Assembly: GCF_907164915.1 (NCBI RefSeq)
Contig: NC_061862.1
Span: 59,707,068-59,771,067 of the forward strand
Source of the DNA: Impatiens glandulifera
Lineage: Eukaryota; Streptophyta; Magnoliopsida; Ericales; Balsaminaceae
Length of the DNA: 64,000 nt
Reading direction: 5' to 3'
Both the position numbers and the translations under genes were made by a program. The notes under the pieces are model-generated. The model was not told where the DNA came from, made no database searches, and saw only the letters and a list, made by a program, of their open reading frames with translations. Within the stretch, counting starts at the first letter, position 1, and every line of letters begins with the position of its first letter. This document shows, in pieces, positions 12,439-25,382 of this stretch.

Positions 12439-12922
12439 ATGGTTAAGGGACAACTTAGGCTTCAAAAAGTAGTTGTCGTCAATCTCTACTTAAAGAGTGA
12501 TCTCTTAACATGCAAACTTTCCGGTTCCGTGCAGGGATATCCCGGTCAACATCTTGGCAAACAAAAAGTTAATCGTCTTCAATGTAGTAGAACCTTGTTA
12601 TTCATATTCATTCCGTCATATTAAAGGACCAGTCTGGATCCAAAGTAATTTCATTATCTCTTTCAAATTCTACTGACTATTTTTGGTTATATCATATGTT
12701 TCTTAACCTGATATTAATTTCTAAAAGGTTCTCAATTCTTAAAAAGGTGGATGTCGAACTATCATTGTGATCGAGTATTGACTATGATTTCAAAAGAATC
12801 ATTAACGACAAAATGAAAATTTTTACCGAAGGTGTTATTTCTTTATTTTACCTTTTATTCGACCACTATTATAAATTATGAGTAACTTTATCTTGTTTAA
12901 GGAATACAAAATATTTGTTTCT

Positions 12923-13014
<92 letters not shown>

Positions 13015-15044
13015 GTCATCACATATAGATCATAGTAGACAAACAAATATCTTATAATTCAGGTCATATATCCTCTTATGATATTTGTAGGTAATAATGA
13101 TGGGATAGGAAGAACATAACTGGATGCCGATGCAATGAAAGTTGCTGATGCGGTATGCAATTTATTGATAATTAAAATTTTCTTCACTAATTTCAACTTT
13201 CTGATTTTGAATTTTGATTTCATCTATAGTCGGGAGGAATTCCAAGCCATTGATTCAAGACTTATGAATTGGTTGAAGAATGTATTATATATGGTATAAA
13301 GAGGATGATTGTAGATTTTATTTCACTCCTTTTTGAGAAAGCTGTATAAATGATTATAGTATATTTTTAGATAAAACTCCATTTTTGTGATTATTGAATC
13401 TTAAACCCCAGTTTACATTGATAAATGTGATTTTGTCTTTTGTGTTTTTTCTTGTTTTTTAATTGACCTTATTTCGGTGATGCTGAAGGAATCGATATTT
13501 TTCAGGAATTTGAAGACCTTGGATCGACGAAAGGAGTTGTCGATATTTGTCAAGAATTTGGTTTCACCTCTCTAGTATGAATTCCAAAATGAATTTATTT
13601 AGGTATAATTATAATTCTTTCCTCTTTCTTTCTTAATCTATTATATATAATTGTTTGAATAACATTATATACACATCTATTTTTATTGCAGTATATTATT
13701 CATTGTACAAATCGACCTTCATGAGTTCAAGTAAGTTTTCTTTTCTTACTTACATTTATATTATCTTTCTATATAAAGTGCATGATACATTTTTAGATGT
13801 ACGATAGATTTATTTTGATGTAGGAACGATTATACAAATAACAAGAATTCCAACTTTTTAAGTTTGGTAAAAAAAATAAACCAATATCATATCTTTAATA
13901 TCTTTAAGGTTTATCATTAACTTTACATTTTGAATTAAATTTGATATTCATGGTTAATTTTATAAATAAGTTATTATATTTAGTACTAAATTATTTTCAT
14001 TAAATTTAAATTTTTATTAAATTTATTAATATTTTATTTTTTATTTAATCAAATATAATTTAAAATTTATTTTTTAATAAAATTTATTTTCATAAAATTT
14101 AAATTTGAATTTAAATTATTAAAAACTTATTTGGCATTAGATTTTATATGTTTTTCAATTTATTCAAATATAATTAAAATTTAAGATACATAAAATTGAA
14201 ATCATAATTATTATTTATTTTATATAAATATAATTTCTATATAACAAAATATATTTTAATTTAATTTTTAAATACATAAAAAGTATTTTTTTTATTTTTT
14301 ACTATTAAGTATATTTTAAAAAAAATATTTTTATCATATTGATAATTAATTTTAAGTTTTGAATTATATTTATATTAATCATTAATTCATAAAAATAACT
14401 TTATATTTTACATTAAATATTAAATTTTATTTTGAATTAATTTGTTTTTTTGTTTTTATAATTTTAACATAATTAGTTTTTCTATAAATATAATTTATTT
14501 ATATATAATTAGTTTTTCTATAAATATAATTTATTTATAAATATTATTTTGTTTTTTAATTATATATTTCTTATATTTAGAATATATAATTTTTAATATT
14601 ATTTATAACTAATTTATACTATGAATTAAAGTGTATTAACATTAAATTTGTATTAAAATTATATTTTTTTTTACTTAATCAAATATAATTTAAATTTTAC
14701 ATTGAAAGTATTATTATTAAATTTAAATTTGTATTAAACTTATTAAAATTGTATACATATTCTATATAATCAAATATAATTTAAATTTTACATTTTAAAC
14801 TATTTTCATTAAATTTAAATTTGTATTAAAATTTGAATTTTTTTATTTAATAAAATAAATTTATATTAAAATAAAATAATTCCTTTAAATGTTATTAGGT
14901 TTAATTATTTTATTTATATAATAATAATTTCTTCATAACAAAATATAATTTTAGATTAAATTTTAAATACATAAAATAATATTTTTTTTTACATACAATA
15001 CTAAAAATTTTGAATATGAAAACGATGTAATATAGTAGCTCGAT
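12439..15044 (+). pseudogene. SDR-bearing tandem unit A2
   Basis: A 2.6-kb unit. The leading island opens with ATG at 12439 and runs about 61 codons. It resembles the other leading islands but no known family. The NNAG-strand island (about 13091-13152) reads gtaataatg, one A short of VNN. The helix island (13258-13343) keeps TYELVEEC and then YG, with GTG changed to GTA before a stop, and lacks its last codon. An island near 13505-13600 keeps EFEDLGSTKGVVDICQEFG. The spacer from about 13740 is AT-rich and gene-free. It pairs with unit B2 at 55002. Confidence 0.75.
12926..13011. repeat. (TA)n microsatellite, about 43 repeats
   Basis: An uninterrupted TA run of about 86 bp lies in the intron-like gap before the NNAG-strand island. 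Every unit has a TA run at this same point, mostly only 12-25 bp. Confidence 0.95.
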
Positions 15045-17268
15045 ATGGTTAAGGGATAACTTAGGCTTCAAAAATAGTTGTCTTCAAGCTCTACATAAAG
15101 AGTGATCTCTTTGCCTGCAAACTTTCCGGTTCCGCTCTTGGATATCTCGGTCAACATCGTCGTAGACACAAAGTTAATCGTCTTCAATGTAGTAGAACCT
15201 TGTTATTCATAGTCATTCCGTCATATTCAAGGACAAGTCTGGATTCAAGGTAATTTCATTATCTAATTCAAATTTAACTGACTATTTGTGGTTATATCAT
15301 ATGTTTCTTAACATGACATATTGATGTTGTAAAGGTTCTCAATTCTCAAAGTCGTGGATATCGAACTATCATAGTGATGGTGTATTGCCTATGGGTTTCA
15401 AAAGAATCCTAAATGACAAAATGATTTTTTTTACCGAAGGTGTTATTTCCTTATTTTACCTTTCATTCGACCACTACTATAAATTATGAGTAACCTTATC
15501 TTGTTTAGAGAATACAAAATATTTGTTTCTCTTATTTATATATATATATATATTAGTGTTAATGTCATCACATATGGATCATAGTAGACAAACAAATATT
15601 TTACAATTCATGTCATAAATTCTCTTATGATATTTATAGGTAAATAATGATGGGATAGGAAAACATCACTTGATGCAGCTGCAATGAAAGTTGATGTTGT
15701 GGTATGCAATTTATTGATAATTAAAATTTTCTTCACATTTCAACTTTCTGATTCTGAATTTTGATTTTATCTATAGCCTGAAGGAATTCAAAGCCAATGA
15801 TTCAATACGTATGAATTGGTTGAAGAATGTATTATATATGGTGTAAAGAGGATGATTGTAGATTTGTAGATTTTAGTCCACTCCTTCTTGGGAAAGCTGA
15901 AGGTATAAATGATTATATTATATTTTTAGATGAAACTCCATTTTTTTGATTCTTGAATCTTAATCCCCTGTTTACATTGATAAGTGTGACTTTGTCTTTT
16001 GTGTTTTTTCTTGTTTTGTAATTGGCCTTATTTCGGTGATGCTGAAGGAATCGATATTTTTCAAGAATTTGAAGACCTTGGATCGACGAAAGGAGCTGTC
16101 GATATTTGTCAAGAATTTGGTTTCACCTCTCTATTCTGAATTCCAAAATGAATTTATTTAGGTATAATTATTATTCTTTCCTCTTTCTTTCTTAATCTAT
16201 TATATATAATTGTTTGAAAAACATTATACACACATCCATTTTTATTGCAGTATATTATTCATCGTACAAATCGACCTTCATGAGTTCAAGTAAGTTTTCT
16301 TTTCTTACTTACATTTATATTATCTTTGTATATAAGGTGCATGATACATTTTTAGATGCATGATAGATTTATTTTGATGTAGGATAGATTATACAAATAA
16401 CAAGAATTCCAACTTTTTAAGTTGTTAAAAAAAATAAACCAATATCATATCTTTAATATCAAAATTTATAAATTAAAATTTAATTTTCACAATAAACTTA
16501 TAAAATTATATTATTCATTTTTATTTTCTATAAAAACGTTTTTCTAAAATAAAATAAAATATAATTTAAATTTAAATTTTACTTTAATTTTAATTTTGTT
16601 AAATTATATTTATTTACATCTTCATTCTTTGTTTTAATAAAATATTATTTAAATTTTAAAATACATAAAATTTTATTTTATTATATTTATTTAATTTTTA
16701 TATTTAAAGTAGTTTTAAAATTTATATCATCTAAACTTTAAACCAAAAAATATCACTTTTTTTTATCAAATATTTTTAAAATAATTATAAATATTTTTAA
16801 ATAAATGTAATTTCTCTATAAAAAATTATAATATTAGTTTAAATTTTAAATACATAAAATATTATTTACGTTTTTTACTTATATATTTCTTATAATAAAA
16901 TTAATATATATTTTAAAATATTCTTATAAGGTTTATCATTAACTTTATCTTTTGAATTAAATTTTATATTCATTGTTAATTTTATAAATAAGCTATTATA
17001 TTTAGTATTAAATTATTTTCATTATTTTCATTAAATTTATTAAGATTTTATTTTTTATTTAATCAAATATAATTTAAATTTTATTTTTTAATAAAATTTA
17101 TTTTCATAAAATTTAAATTTGCATTGAAATTATTAAAAACTTATTTTGCATTATATTTAATCTGTTTTTCTATTTAATCAAATATAATTAAAATTTAAGA
17201 TACATAAAAGTTAAATCATAATTATTATTTTAAATTTTATTATTTTTAACATAATTATTATTTATTTT
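15045..17268 (+). pseudogene. SDR-bearing tandem unit A3, cut by the outer Sire-like element
   Basis: The unit starts with ATG at 15045, quickly followed by frameshifts. The NNAG-strand island (15640-15702) reads VNNDGIG with a proper ag acceptor and gt donor but is then shifted. The helix island (about 15804-15902) keeps TYELVEEC and YGVKRM and contains a small internal duplication (gtagattt repeated). The AT-rich spacer is interrupted at 17268 by a retrotransposon, and its continuation is at 42397. It is closest to units B3 and B4. Confidence 0.75.
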
Positions 17269-18434
17269 TGTTAGAAAAATTAAGTAAGTTAATTTTAAAC
17301 GGCCAGATAACTAAATTAATCTCAACTTTCATGTGCTGTAACCGATCAAGCCACCGGCCGGAGAATATACCAAAGTAATCTGGCTCCAGATGATCAAATC
17401 ATGATCAAGAGGAACCGACTTCAACATCACAACCAGACTGGCTAGCAAGAAGGTTCTTAATCCCAGCAGGACCATATTACGAGAAGATCAACCGTAAACT
17501 TCGAAGTACAAGATGACATAATATGACGAAATAGATGCTTCTTGGGAAAATGTAAGAAGATAAGATCCGGATCAGAAGCATGCAATAAAAACAATGATGA
17601 TCTGCTTATCTGAAGATCCGAATCAGACAGCCGGAACGTGCATGTTTGACATGTGTCCAAAACTGCAAGCCGCTCACGTCATCAATACCTGACCGGTGTA
17701 TGCATGCTTGCCAACTGTCAGAAAGATGAAACGTGCACGCAACATCTCTGAACCGGCGTAGTTTCAAACTGACCAATCCTACGGAGAGAGAAGAAGATGA
17801 CCGTTAGGATATCATTTACTATAAAAGGAAGACAAAGGGTCTTCATTAAATACGGTTCTAAAATCTTAAGAGAGAGAAAGAAATCTCATGCACGATCCTA
17901 AATAGTTATTTCATTTACCGAAAGCATTGTTATCATATTGAGTTATTTGTATTACATCAAAGTGAAGTGGTGTAACCGACGAGTAGTGATTAAGGCTCGT
18001 TCGACATTGTGTGAGTGTTGTAACATTCAAAGTTAGTGGAGAACCTTCTCATAAATTGAGAAGAAGGGTGACGTAGGAGGGTTTGCTCCGAACATCCATA
18101 AAAAATCTTGTCTCGTGTCTTTTCTTTTATTTCTGGCTTATTCGCTCTAAAAACCGAACTATTACCAACCTAAACATAATCCTTAACCAAACCGGTCCAT
18201 ATAACTGACTCCTTGTCAATCTCATCAAAACTAAGTCTTGCACGTTGCTTCAAGATGAAATAGACATTTCCGCCCTTGAACCCGGTTCAAGAGTCTGTGA
18301 CAGTTTGCGTAGTGTTGTGAACGGTTGTAGTCTCTAACCGGACTATCACCAATCAGAGCGTGTGTTGTGTTGTAAGCGGTCAACCCTTCTAAAACCGGAA
18401 CCCCGGTCCTCTAAGGGCGATCCCAATCCTAACA
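17269..18434 (+). repeat. 5' LTR of the outer Sire-like element
   Basis: The LTR runs from TGTTAGAAAAATTAAG to CCTAACA. It matches 41210-42396 along its length but lacks about 22 bp present there near 41300. A small minus-strand open frame inside it (17457-17660) is not a gene. Confidence 0.95.
17820..17826 (+). promoter_or_regulatory. TATA box of the outer element's 5' LTR
   Basis: TATAAAA followed by ggaag lies about 550 bp into the LTR, with a CCAAT-like motif (gaccaatcc) about 45 bp upstream. The same arrangement is in the 3' LTR at 41781-41787. Confidence 0.7.
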
Positions 18435-18436
18435 AG

Positions 18437-18448
18437 TGGTATCAGAGC
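18437..18448 (+). other. Primer binding site of the outer element
   Basis: TGGTATCAGAGC begins two bases after the 5' LTR, the standard match to initiator Met tRNA. Confidence 0.93.
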
Positions 18449-18479
18449 GAGGTTCTAAACACTCAAGCAACCAAAGAAG

Positions 18480-18803
18480 ATGGGAAGCATGACCCACACC
18501 GACAAGCCATCGATGCTAAACAGTGAAGCATTTAGTAGCTGGAAGAAACAGATGTACCTACATCTGATTACACTGAATGATGAGATGAGCAGAGTTCTGA
18601 AGGAAGGACCGATAAAGATTAACAAGGAAATAGATGTATGGACGACTAAAGATCAAAGAAGAAGTAACCTAGACAACAATTGCATGAGACACATCTACAA
18701 GGCTATAGACGATAACACACTGAACAAAATCTCAGATTGTAAAAATGCAAGGGAAGCCTGGGAAACGATCATTCAGATCCATGAAGGAAATAAAAGGACA
18801 AAA
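18480..18803 (+). pseudogene. Gag N-terminal part, outer Sire-like element
   Basis: These 108 codons from the ATG at 18480 encode the first part of a copia Gag (UBN2 type): an early W in the SSWKKQM context, WTTKDQRR, and AREAWETIIQIHEG. The frame is cut at 18803 by insertion of the inner element, which duplicated caaaa (18799-18803 and 31464-31468). The rest of Gag starts at 31469, in a different frame across an A-run, so at least one further indel has occurred. Gag would form the particle shell; this one cannot be made intact. Confidence 0.88.
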
Positions 18804-21800
18804 TGTTGGGTCAAATTATTTTAACTAAGTGTTGAAATAATTTAACCACTGAGATTTTGATGATGAAATAACTTATGAGTTTTGATGCAGGTGTATTGAA
18901 ACAATATTTTATAAGACTTAGTTCTAATGAGGGTCATTAGACCGATTTTGGAAATGAATGCATAGAATTAGACGTACAGACTAACTCATCGGAGTTAGAT
19001 GTGTAGTCTAATGAATGCATAGAATTAGACGTACAGTTTAACTCATCGGAGTTAGACGTGTAGTCTAATAGGCATATAATTAGACGGATGGTCTAATAGA
19101 TACACGAAATTAAACGTGAGTCTAATGTGTTTCGAAATTAAACGTACAGTCTAACTCACCGGAGTTAGACGTGTAGTCTAATGAATACACAGAATTAGAC
19201 GTAAGTCTAATATGTTTGAAATTAGACGTACAGTCTAACTCACCGGAGTTAGACGTGTAGTCTAATATATTTGCAATTAGACAGGTAGTCTAATTGATAT
19301 TCGGAATTAGACGTACAGTCTAACTCATCGGAGTTAGACGTGTAGTCTAATATATTTGCAATTAGACGGGTAGTCTAATTTATGAAGAATTAGACGTGCA
19401 GTCTAACTAAGTGGAGTTAGACGTGCAGTCTAATGGTTATTGGATAATTAGATGTGTAGTCTAATTAGTGAAAGTTAGACGTGCGTCTAACTCATTCAGA
19501 CAAGTCTGAGGTAGAACCGGAATTAGACGTGCAGTCTAACTCAACGGAGTTAGACGTGCAGTCTAATAGTTATTGGATAATTAGACGTGTAGTCTAATTA
19601 GTGAATGTTAGACGTGCGTCTAACTCCTTCAGACAAGTTTGAGGTAGAACCAGAATTAGACGTGCAGTCTAACTTAGTGGAGTTAGACGTGCAGTCTAAC
19701 TCAGTGGAGTTAGACGTGTAGTCTAATGGTTATTGAATAATTAGACGTGTAGTCTAATTAGTGAAAGTTAGATGTGCGTCTAACTCCTTCAGACAAGTCT
19801 GAGGTAGAACCGAAATTAGAATGTGCAGTCTAACTCAATGGAGTTAGACGTGTAGTCTAATGGTTATTGGATAATTATACGTGTAGTCTAATTAGTGAAA
19901 GTTAGACGTGCGTCTAACTCGTTCAGACAAGTCTGAGGTAGAAACGGAATTAGACGTGCAGTCCAACTCATTGGAGTTAGACGTGCAATCTAATGGTTAT
20001 TGGATAATTAGACGTGTAGTCTAATTAGTGAAAATTAGATGTGCGTCTAACTCCTTCAGACAAGTCTGAGGTAGAACCAGAATTAGACGTGCAGTCTAAC
20101 TCAGTGGAGTTAGACGTGTAGTCTAATGGTTATTAGATAATTAGACGTGTAGTCTAATTAGTGAAAGTTAGACGCGCGTCTAACTCCTTCAGACAAATCT
20201 GAGGTAGAACCGGAATTAGACGTGCAGTCTAACTTAGTGGAGTTAGACGTGCAGTCTAATGGTTATTGGATAATTATACGTGTAGTCTAATTAGTGAAAG
20301 TTAGACGTGCGTCTAACTCGTTCAGACAAGTCTGAGGTAGAACCGGAATTAAACATGCAGTCTAACTCATTGGAGTTAGACGTGCAGTCTAATGGTTATT
20401 GAATAATTATACGTGTAGTCTAATTAGTGAATGTTAGACGTGCGCCTAACTCCTTCAGACAAGTCTGAGGTAGAACCGGAATTAGACGTGCAGTCTAACT
20501 CAGTGGAGTTAGACGTGCAGTCTAACTCAATGGAGTTAGACGTGCAATCTAATGGCTATTGGATAATTAGACGTGTAGTCTAATTAGTGAAAGTTAGATG
20601 TGCGTCTAACTCCTTCAGACAAGTCTGAGGTAAAACCGGAATTAGAATGTGCAGTCTAACTTAGTGGAGTTAGACGTGTAGTCTAATGGTTATTGGATAA
20701 TTATACGTGTAGTCTAATTAGTGAAAGTTAGACGTGCGTCTAACTCGTTCAGACAAGTCTGAGGTAGAACCGGAATTAGACGTGCAGTCCAACTCATTGA
20801 AGTTAGACGTGCAGTCTAATGGTTATTGGATAATTAGACGTGTAGTCTAATTAGTGAAAATTAGACGTGCGTCTAACTCCTTCAGACAAGTCTGAGGTAG
20901 AACCAAAATTAGACGTGCAGTCTAACTCAGTGGAGTTAGACGTGTAGTCTAATGGTTATTGGATAATTAGACGTGTAGTCTAATTAGTGAAAGTTAGACG
21001 CGCGTCTAACTCCTTCAGACAAATCTGAGGTAGAACCGGAATTAGACGTGCAGTCTAACTCAGTGGAGTTAGACGTGCAGTCTAATGGTTATTGGATAAT
21101 TATACGTGTAGTCTAATTATTGTAAGTTAGACGTGCGTCTAACTCGTTCAGACAAGTCTGAGGTAGAACCGGAATTAGACATACAGTCTAACTCATTGGA
21201 GTTAGACGTGCAGTCTAATGGTTATTGGATAATTAGACGTGTAGTCTAATTAGTGAAAATTAGACGTGCGTCTAACTCCTTCAGACAAGTCTGAGGTAGA
21301 ACCAGAATTAGACGTGCAGTCTAACTCAGTGGAGTTAGACCTGTAGTCTAATGATTATTGGATAATTAGACGTGTAGTCTAATTAGTTAAAATTAGACGC
21401 ACGTCTAACTCCTTCAGACAAGTCTGAGGTAGAACTGGAATTAGACGTGCAGTCTAACTCAGTGGAGTTAGACTTGCAGTCTAATGGTTATTGGATAATT
21501 AGACGTGTAGTCTAATTATTGAAAGTTAGACGTGCGTCTAACTCCTTCAGACAAGTCTGAGGTAGAACCAGAATTAGACGTGCAATCTAACTCAGTGGAG
21601 TTAGACGTGCAGTCTAATGGTTATTGGATAATTAGACGCGAGTCTAATTCTATTAGACCAGGCGGTCTAATAGACGTTTTCTATTAGAAGGAGATGTTTT
21701 ATTTCATTAGACTGATTTTCACAATCCGTCTAACTGAAATACGTCTAATGCTCAATTTAAGCAGTACGCTTGAATTTAGCATTTCACCTACCCATGTGCT

Positions 21801-22630
21801 ATAGCTGTACCCTACTCCTGCTCCACTTTCTAGTGAAGATTAGTACAACATCTATATGCATCCAATCAAGGAATGTCACGTAAGAGAATATTCCTCACAT
21901 TACTTGTTTTGCAGGTACATCCCTGATGGAATATTCGGCGCACTACCATTGATGTACGGCCACGATCCTTGTGCTCAGAACCTGCTGTGTACAATGAAGG
22001 CTTTCCAATGGAAGAGTGCCACGTATCATTCTTAAAGATTCAAACGTTAGCTCTTGCTCAGTATTTAACAAATCTCAAGGGACAACAGATAATCTGCCTA
22101 AAAACAAGCGAATACTACGAACAAACAATCTGATTTTGCAGAGAGAGAAACTACTCAATCATCTTGCTTACTGAACTCATACTGTGAAGCTTCTTTCTGA
22201 TTGTAATGTGTGTGAATCAAGAGAGAGCTAGAATCAAAACACCTTTAGTTGAGTGATATTCTTCATCTTGTAATTGAACAGAAAGTGTTCTGTTCAATAG
22301 TGAGCTAAGTGTGTGTGTAAACTGTATTTGATTCGAATCATATTATATTGAATCCTTCCGGTGGTTGGAAGAAGGGGTGACGTAGGAGAGTTTCTCCGAA
22401 TATCCATAAACAAACTGCTGTGTTCTTCATATCTGTCATCTTTTCATATTTCATCTTGTGCTTCAAACCCAAGTAAACAATTCCGTCTTGAATCCGTTTC
22501 AAGTGTTTACACAAGTTTGCGTAGAATAGAAAGCGAATTAAATCTCTAACAGGATTTCTTTTAAACCGTTTTTCATAAGCCTTCATTATTAGTCAGACCT
22601 CAGTCTCTATCGATCAAGCCTATCCTATCA
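18804..22630 (+). repeat. 5' LTR (3.8 kb) of the inner Sire-like element
   Basis: The LTR begins TGTTGGGTCAAATTATTTTAAC and ends CGATCAAGCCTATCCTATCA. About 2.7 kb of it (18960-21650) is tandem satellite. The last 980 bp is ordinary LTR sequence that matches 30477-31463 closely. A LTR of this size is unusual for copia elements and here is explained by the satellite growth. Confidence 0.92.
18960..21650. repeat. LTR-internal satellite of TTAGAC/GTCTAA inverted repeats
   Basis: From about 19490 to 21640 a unit of about 133 bp is repeated some 16 times, marked by cagacaagtctgaggtagaa. Some units are longer by one extra 27-bp segment. A shorter-period version (18960-19490) precedes it. Nearly every sub-element is a small palindrome: TTAGAC-gtgca-GTCTAA, TTAGACG-tg-CGTCTAA and CAGAC-aa-GTCTG. 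A single-stranded copy could therefore fold into many adjacent hairpins. No reading frame runs through it. Confidence 0.95.
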
Positions 22631-22632
22631 AT

Positions 22633-22645
22633 TAGTATCAGAGCC
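22633..22645 (+). other. Primer binding site of the inner element (one change)
   Basis: TAGTATCAGAGCC lies two bases after the 5' LTR. It matches the initiator Met tRNA site except that the second base is A where G is usual. Confidence 0.85.
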
Positions 22646-22679
22646 CTGTTTCTATTCTCAAGCCTCAAGAACCTGAAGC

Positions 22680-23741
22680 ATGTCTATCATCAATAAAATT
22701 CCTCTTCCGTCAAGGGACATCTACGAATATTGGATGATAAGAATGCAAGCTCACTTGGCTTCCATTAACTATGATATGTGGAGCGTTATTACCGATGGCC
22801 CCATAAAGATTTCAAAGCCAAGAAGTGAGTGGACTACTGAAGATAAGATGACCAACAACCTAGATAATGTTGATAAGAATATTCTGTACCAGTCACTCAA
22901 CATGAATATGTTCTGTGAGAGCAAGTCATGTTCCACTGCAAAAGAGATATGGGATAAGCTTTATCAGATCTATGGTGCAAAATTCAAGCAAAGAAGAACC
23001 AGAAAGCGTTCATATGCAGTCAGAACAAATCCAGATGGGCTGATAGTGATACAGAGGAGTCTCCTGCTGAAAAAGAGAACGAAGTTGTAACTTGTCTGAT
23101 GGCAGATGACCAATCTAAGGTAAATGATATCTCTGCACCAGAATTTACAAACGAGGAGTTAACTAATGCACTCAATGAAATGGCTGTTGAGTACAAGAAG
23201 TTAACTAACTCTTTTTATGAAATGAAAGTTAAATATGAATCAACTGTTCTTTCTTCAAACCAAGAATCTGAACCAAACGTTTTTTTATGAAAACTTAACA
23301 AAGATCTCATCTGAAAATGAGATGCTCAAAGAACAAATTCAAACTCTTTCATTTGAAAACAAGAGATTAAACTATATAGTCAGCGCATGGACAAGATCAG
23401 GAGATGCTGTCAAATATCAGATCAGCATGTTGAAACCTGCTGGATCTAGATCCGGATTGGGATATGACAACAATGACCCTAATCTGTCCTGCAAAAAGTC
23501 AAATCCTCTAACTGACAAGTTTAAGCATATAAACTTTGTCAAAGGAAGTATGACTGACATTGAATCTGATCCTATTCATGAAGAAGTTTCTTTCAAAAAT
23601 GAAATAGTTTATGTCCCGCCAACTGTTAGCTGGCTTAAGAATAAGCTAGAAAAAGCTAATAAGTCTGGTAATTTAAAACCTGACTCTAAGTCAAGAAGTT
23701 TTAAAAGAAAACCCTCTTCAAAAGTTAAAAGATGTGGCTAG
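22680..23741 (+). pseudogene. Gag remnant, inner Sire-like element
   Basis: The frame from ATG 22680 encodes a Gag N-terminus (YWMIRMQAHL, SEWTTEDKMTNNLDN, AKEIWDKLYQIYGA) comparable with 18480-18803. After about codon 105 it jumps directly into the acidic region before the protease (MADDQSKV.. at 23099), so the middle of Gag and the CCHC zinc knuckle are deleted. The acidic and coiled region then runs over two frames (23099-23290 and 23235-23741) with a frameshift in a T-run near 23280. Without the nucleocapsid part this Gag could not package RNA. Confidence 0.85.
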
Positions 23742-23878
23742 CAGAAAGTCGTCTACTAAGTCAAAAACATACGCATTAATCACAGCACAAAATGGGAAAT
23801 CCATTAGAATAACTCAAATATGGATTCCTAAGGGACTGATTAACCGATGACCCAATTAAAGGTGGGTACCAAAAGATT

Positions 23879-25382
23879 GTAAATATCTATTTATGTAGGT
23901 ACAAATAAACGAAGGACTGGAGGAATCTGTATGGTATCTTGATAGCGGATGTTCCAGGCATATGACAGGAAACAGACGGCTTCTCACTGATATATCAGAT
24001 TGCTCTAGACCTAAGTTCACATTTGGTGACAACAAGAAGGGTAAGACCATGGGTAAGGGTAAGATTATCCATGATAACCTAACTATTAATGACGTGTTTC
24101 TTGTTGACAATCTGTGTTATAACTTAATCAGCATTAGTCAATTATGTGATAACGGTTTGTCAGTAGATTTTAAACTCATGCATGTTTAGTTAAAGACCAA
24201 GATGGAAACATTTTGTTGACTGGAAGTAGAGTAGGAAATTCATATAAAATGAATTGGAAAAAAGAGACTTATGACACTATGTGCATGATTGCCAAGAATG
24301 ACCAGAAATGATTATGGCATAAATGTTTGAACTATTTGAATTTTAAAACCATCAACAACATTTGTTCAAACAATTTAGTTATTGGTTTGCCGAAACTTCA
24401 GTTTTCAAAGGACAAGATATGCACTACTTGTCAGTGAGGCAAACAGGGCAGATCATCGTTCAAAAGCAAAGGGAAATCACAATCCAGCCGTATCCTAGAA
24501 CTTTTACATATGGATCTTTTTGGTCCAATTCCTGTAAAGAGTATAAGAGGAATGAGATTTGCCTTAATTGTTATCGATGACTTTTCTCGTTTTACATGGG
24601 TTGCATTTTTACCATCAAAAGATAAAACTGTTGAAAACTTGATTAGGATATTTAAAGGGATTCAGAATCAAAAATCTTTAAATATCACATGCATCAGAAG
24701 TGATCAGGGAACTGAATTCACTAACAGATACCTATCATCTTATCTCGAGGAGACTGGAATTAGGCATGAGTTGTCTAGTGCCAGAACTCCACAGCAAAAC
24801 GACATTGCTGAGAGAAGAGTGAGAACTCTAAAGGAAGTAGCGAGGTCTATGCTTGCTGAATCAGATGTACCTCAGAGTTTCTGGGCGGAAGCCATTACTA
24901 CTGCGTGCTATACACAAAATCGGTCAATAATTAACAAACGTTTTGATAAAACACTCTATGAGCTGTATTATGGGAGAATTCCTACAGTTTCTTATTTTAA
25001 GATATTTGAGTGTAAATGTTTTATCCATAACAATGGAAAGGTTTATTTGACTGCTTTGATGCTAAAGTAGATGAGGGATTCATGTTGGGATACTCATCAG
25101 TAAGCAAGGATTAGAGTATACAACAAAAGAACACAGACTGTTGAAGAATCCCTCCATGTAGTGTTTGATGAGCCTGTTGAGAGAAAATATAATGAACCCA
25201 TTGATCTTGCTGACAGACTAAAAGCGGCTAGTCTTGAGTCTGTAAGTGAAGAAGAAGTAATCTTGGACAAGCGGATGGCTCTATCTGATCTAGTGGCCGG
25301 TCCTGTTGAAGTTCAACCAAACGTGCAAACTCCTATTCAACAAGAAGTTGAGAGTTTGGATGTCGCGGTGTCACCGGTTTAG
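23879..25382 (+). pseudogene. Protease and integrase remnant, inner element
   Basis: The protease active site DSGCSRHMTG is at 23941-23970 in a frame that stops at 24189. The integrase part starts near 24309 in broken frames with a stop inside the HHCC region. It is open at 24510-25070 with HMDLFGP, DDFSRFTWV, RSDQGTEF and PQQNDIAERR, which hold the D, D and E catalytic residues. Frameshifts follow near 25070, and the tail with the variable linker runs to 25382. Protease and integrase of the Sire lineage are recognised, but the protein cannot be made. Confidence 0.87.

Noticed and set aside
17457..17660. Minus-strand open frame of 67 codons
   Set aside because: It lies in the outer element's 5' LTR, and the matching stretch of the 3' LTR does not keep it as a long frame.
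18960..21650. Regularly spaced palindromic repeats resembling a CRISPR array
   Set aside because: The spacers are not unique, the array is inside an LTR of a plant retrotransposon, and no cas-like genes are present.
22338..22586. Minus-strand open frame, also at 31177-31419
   Set aside because: It is antisense to the end of the inner element's LTR and repeats only with the LTR; no domain is recognised.
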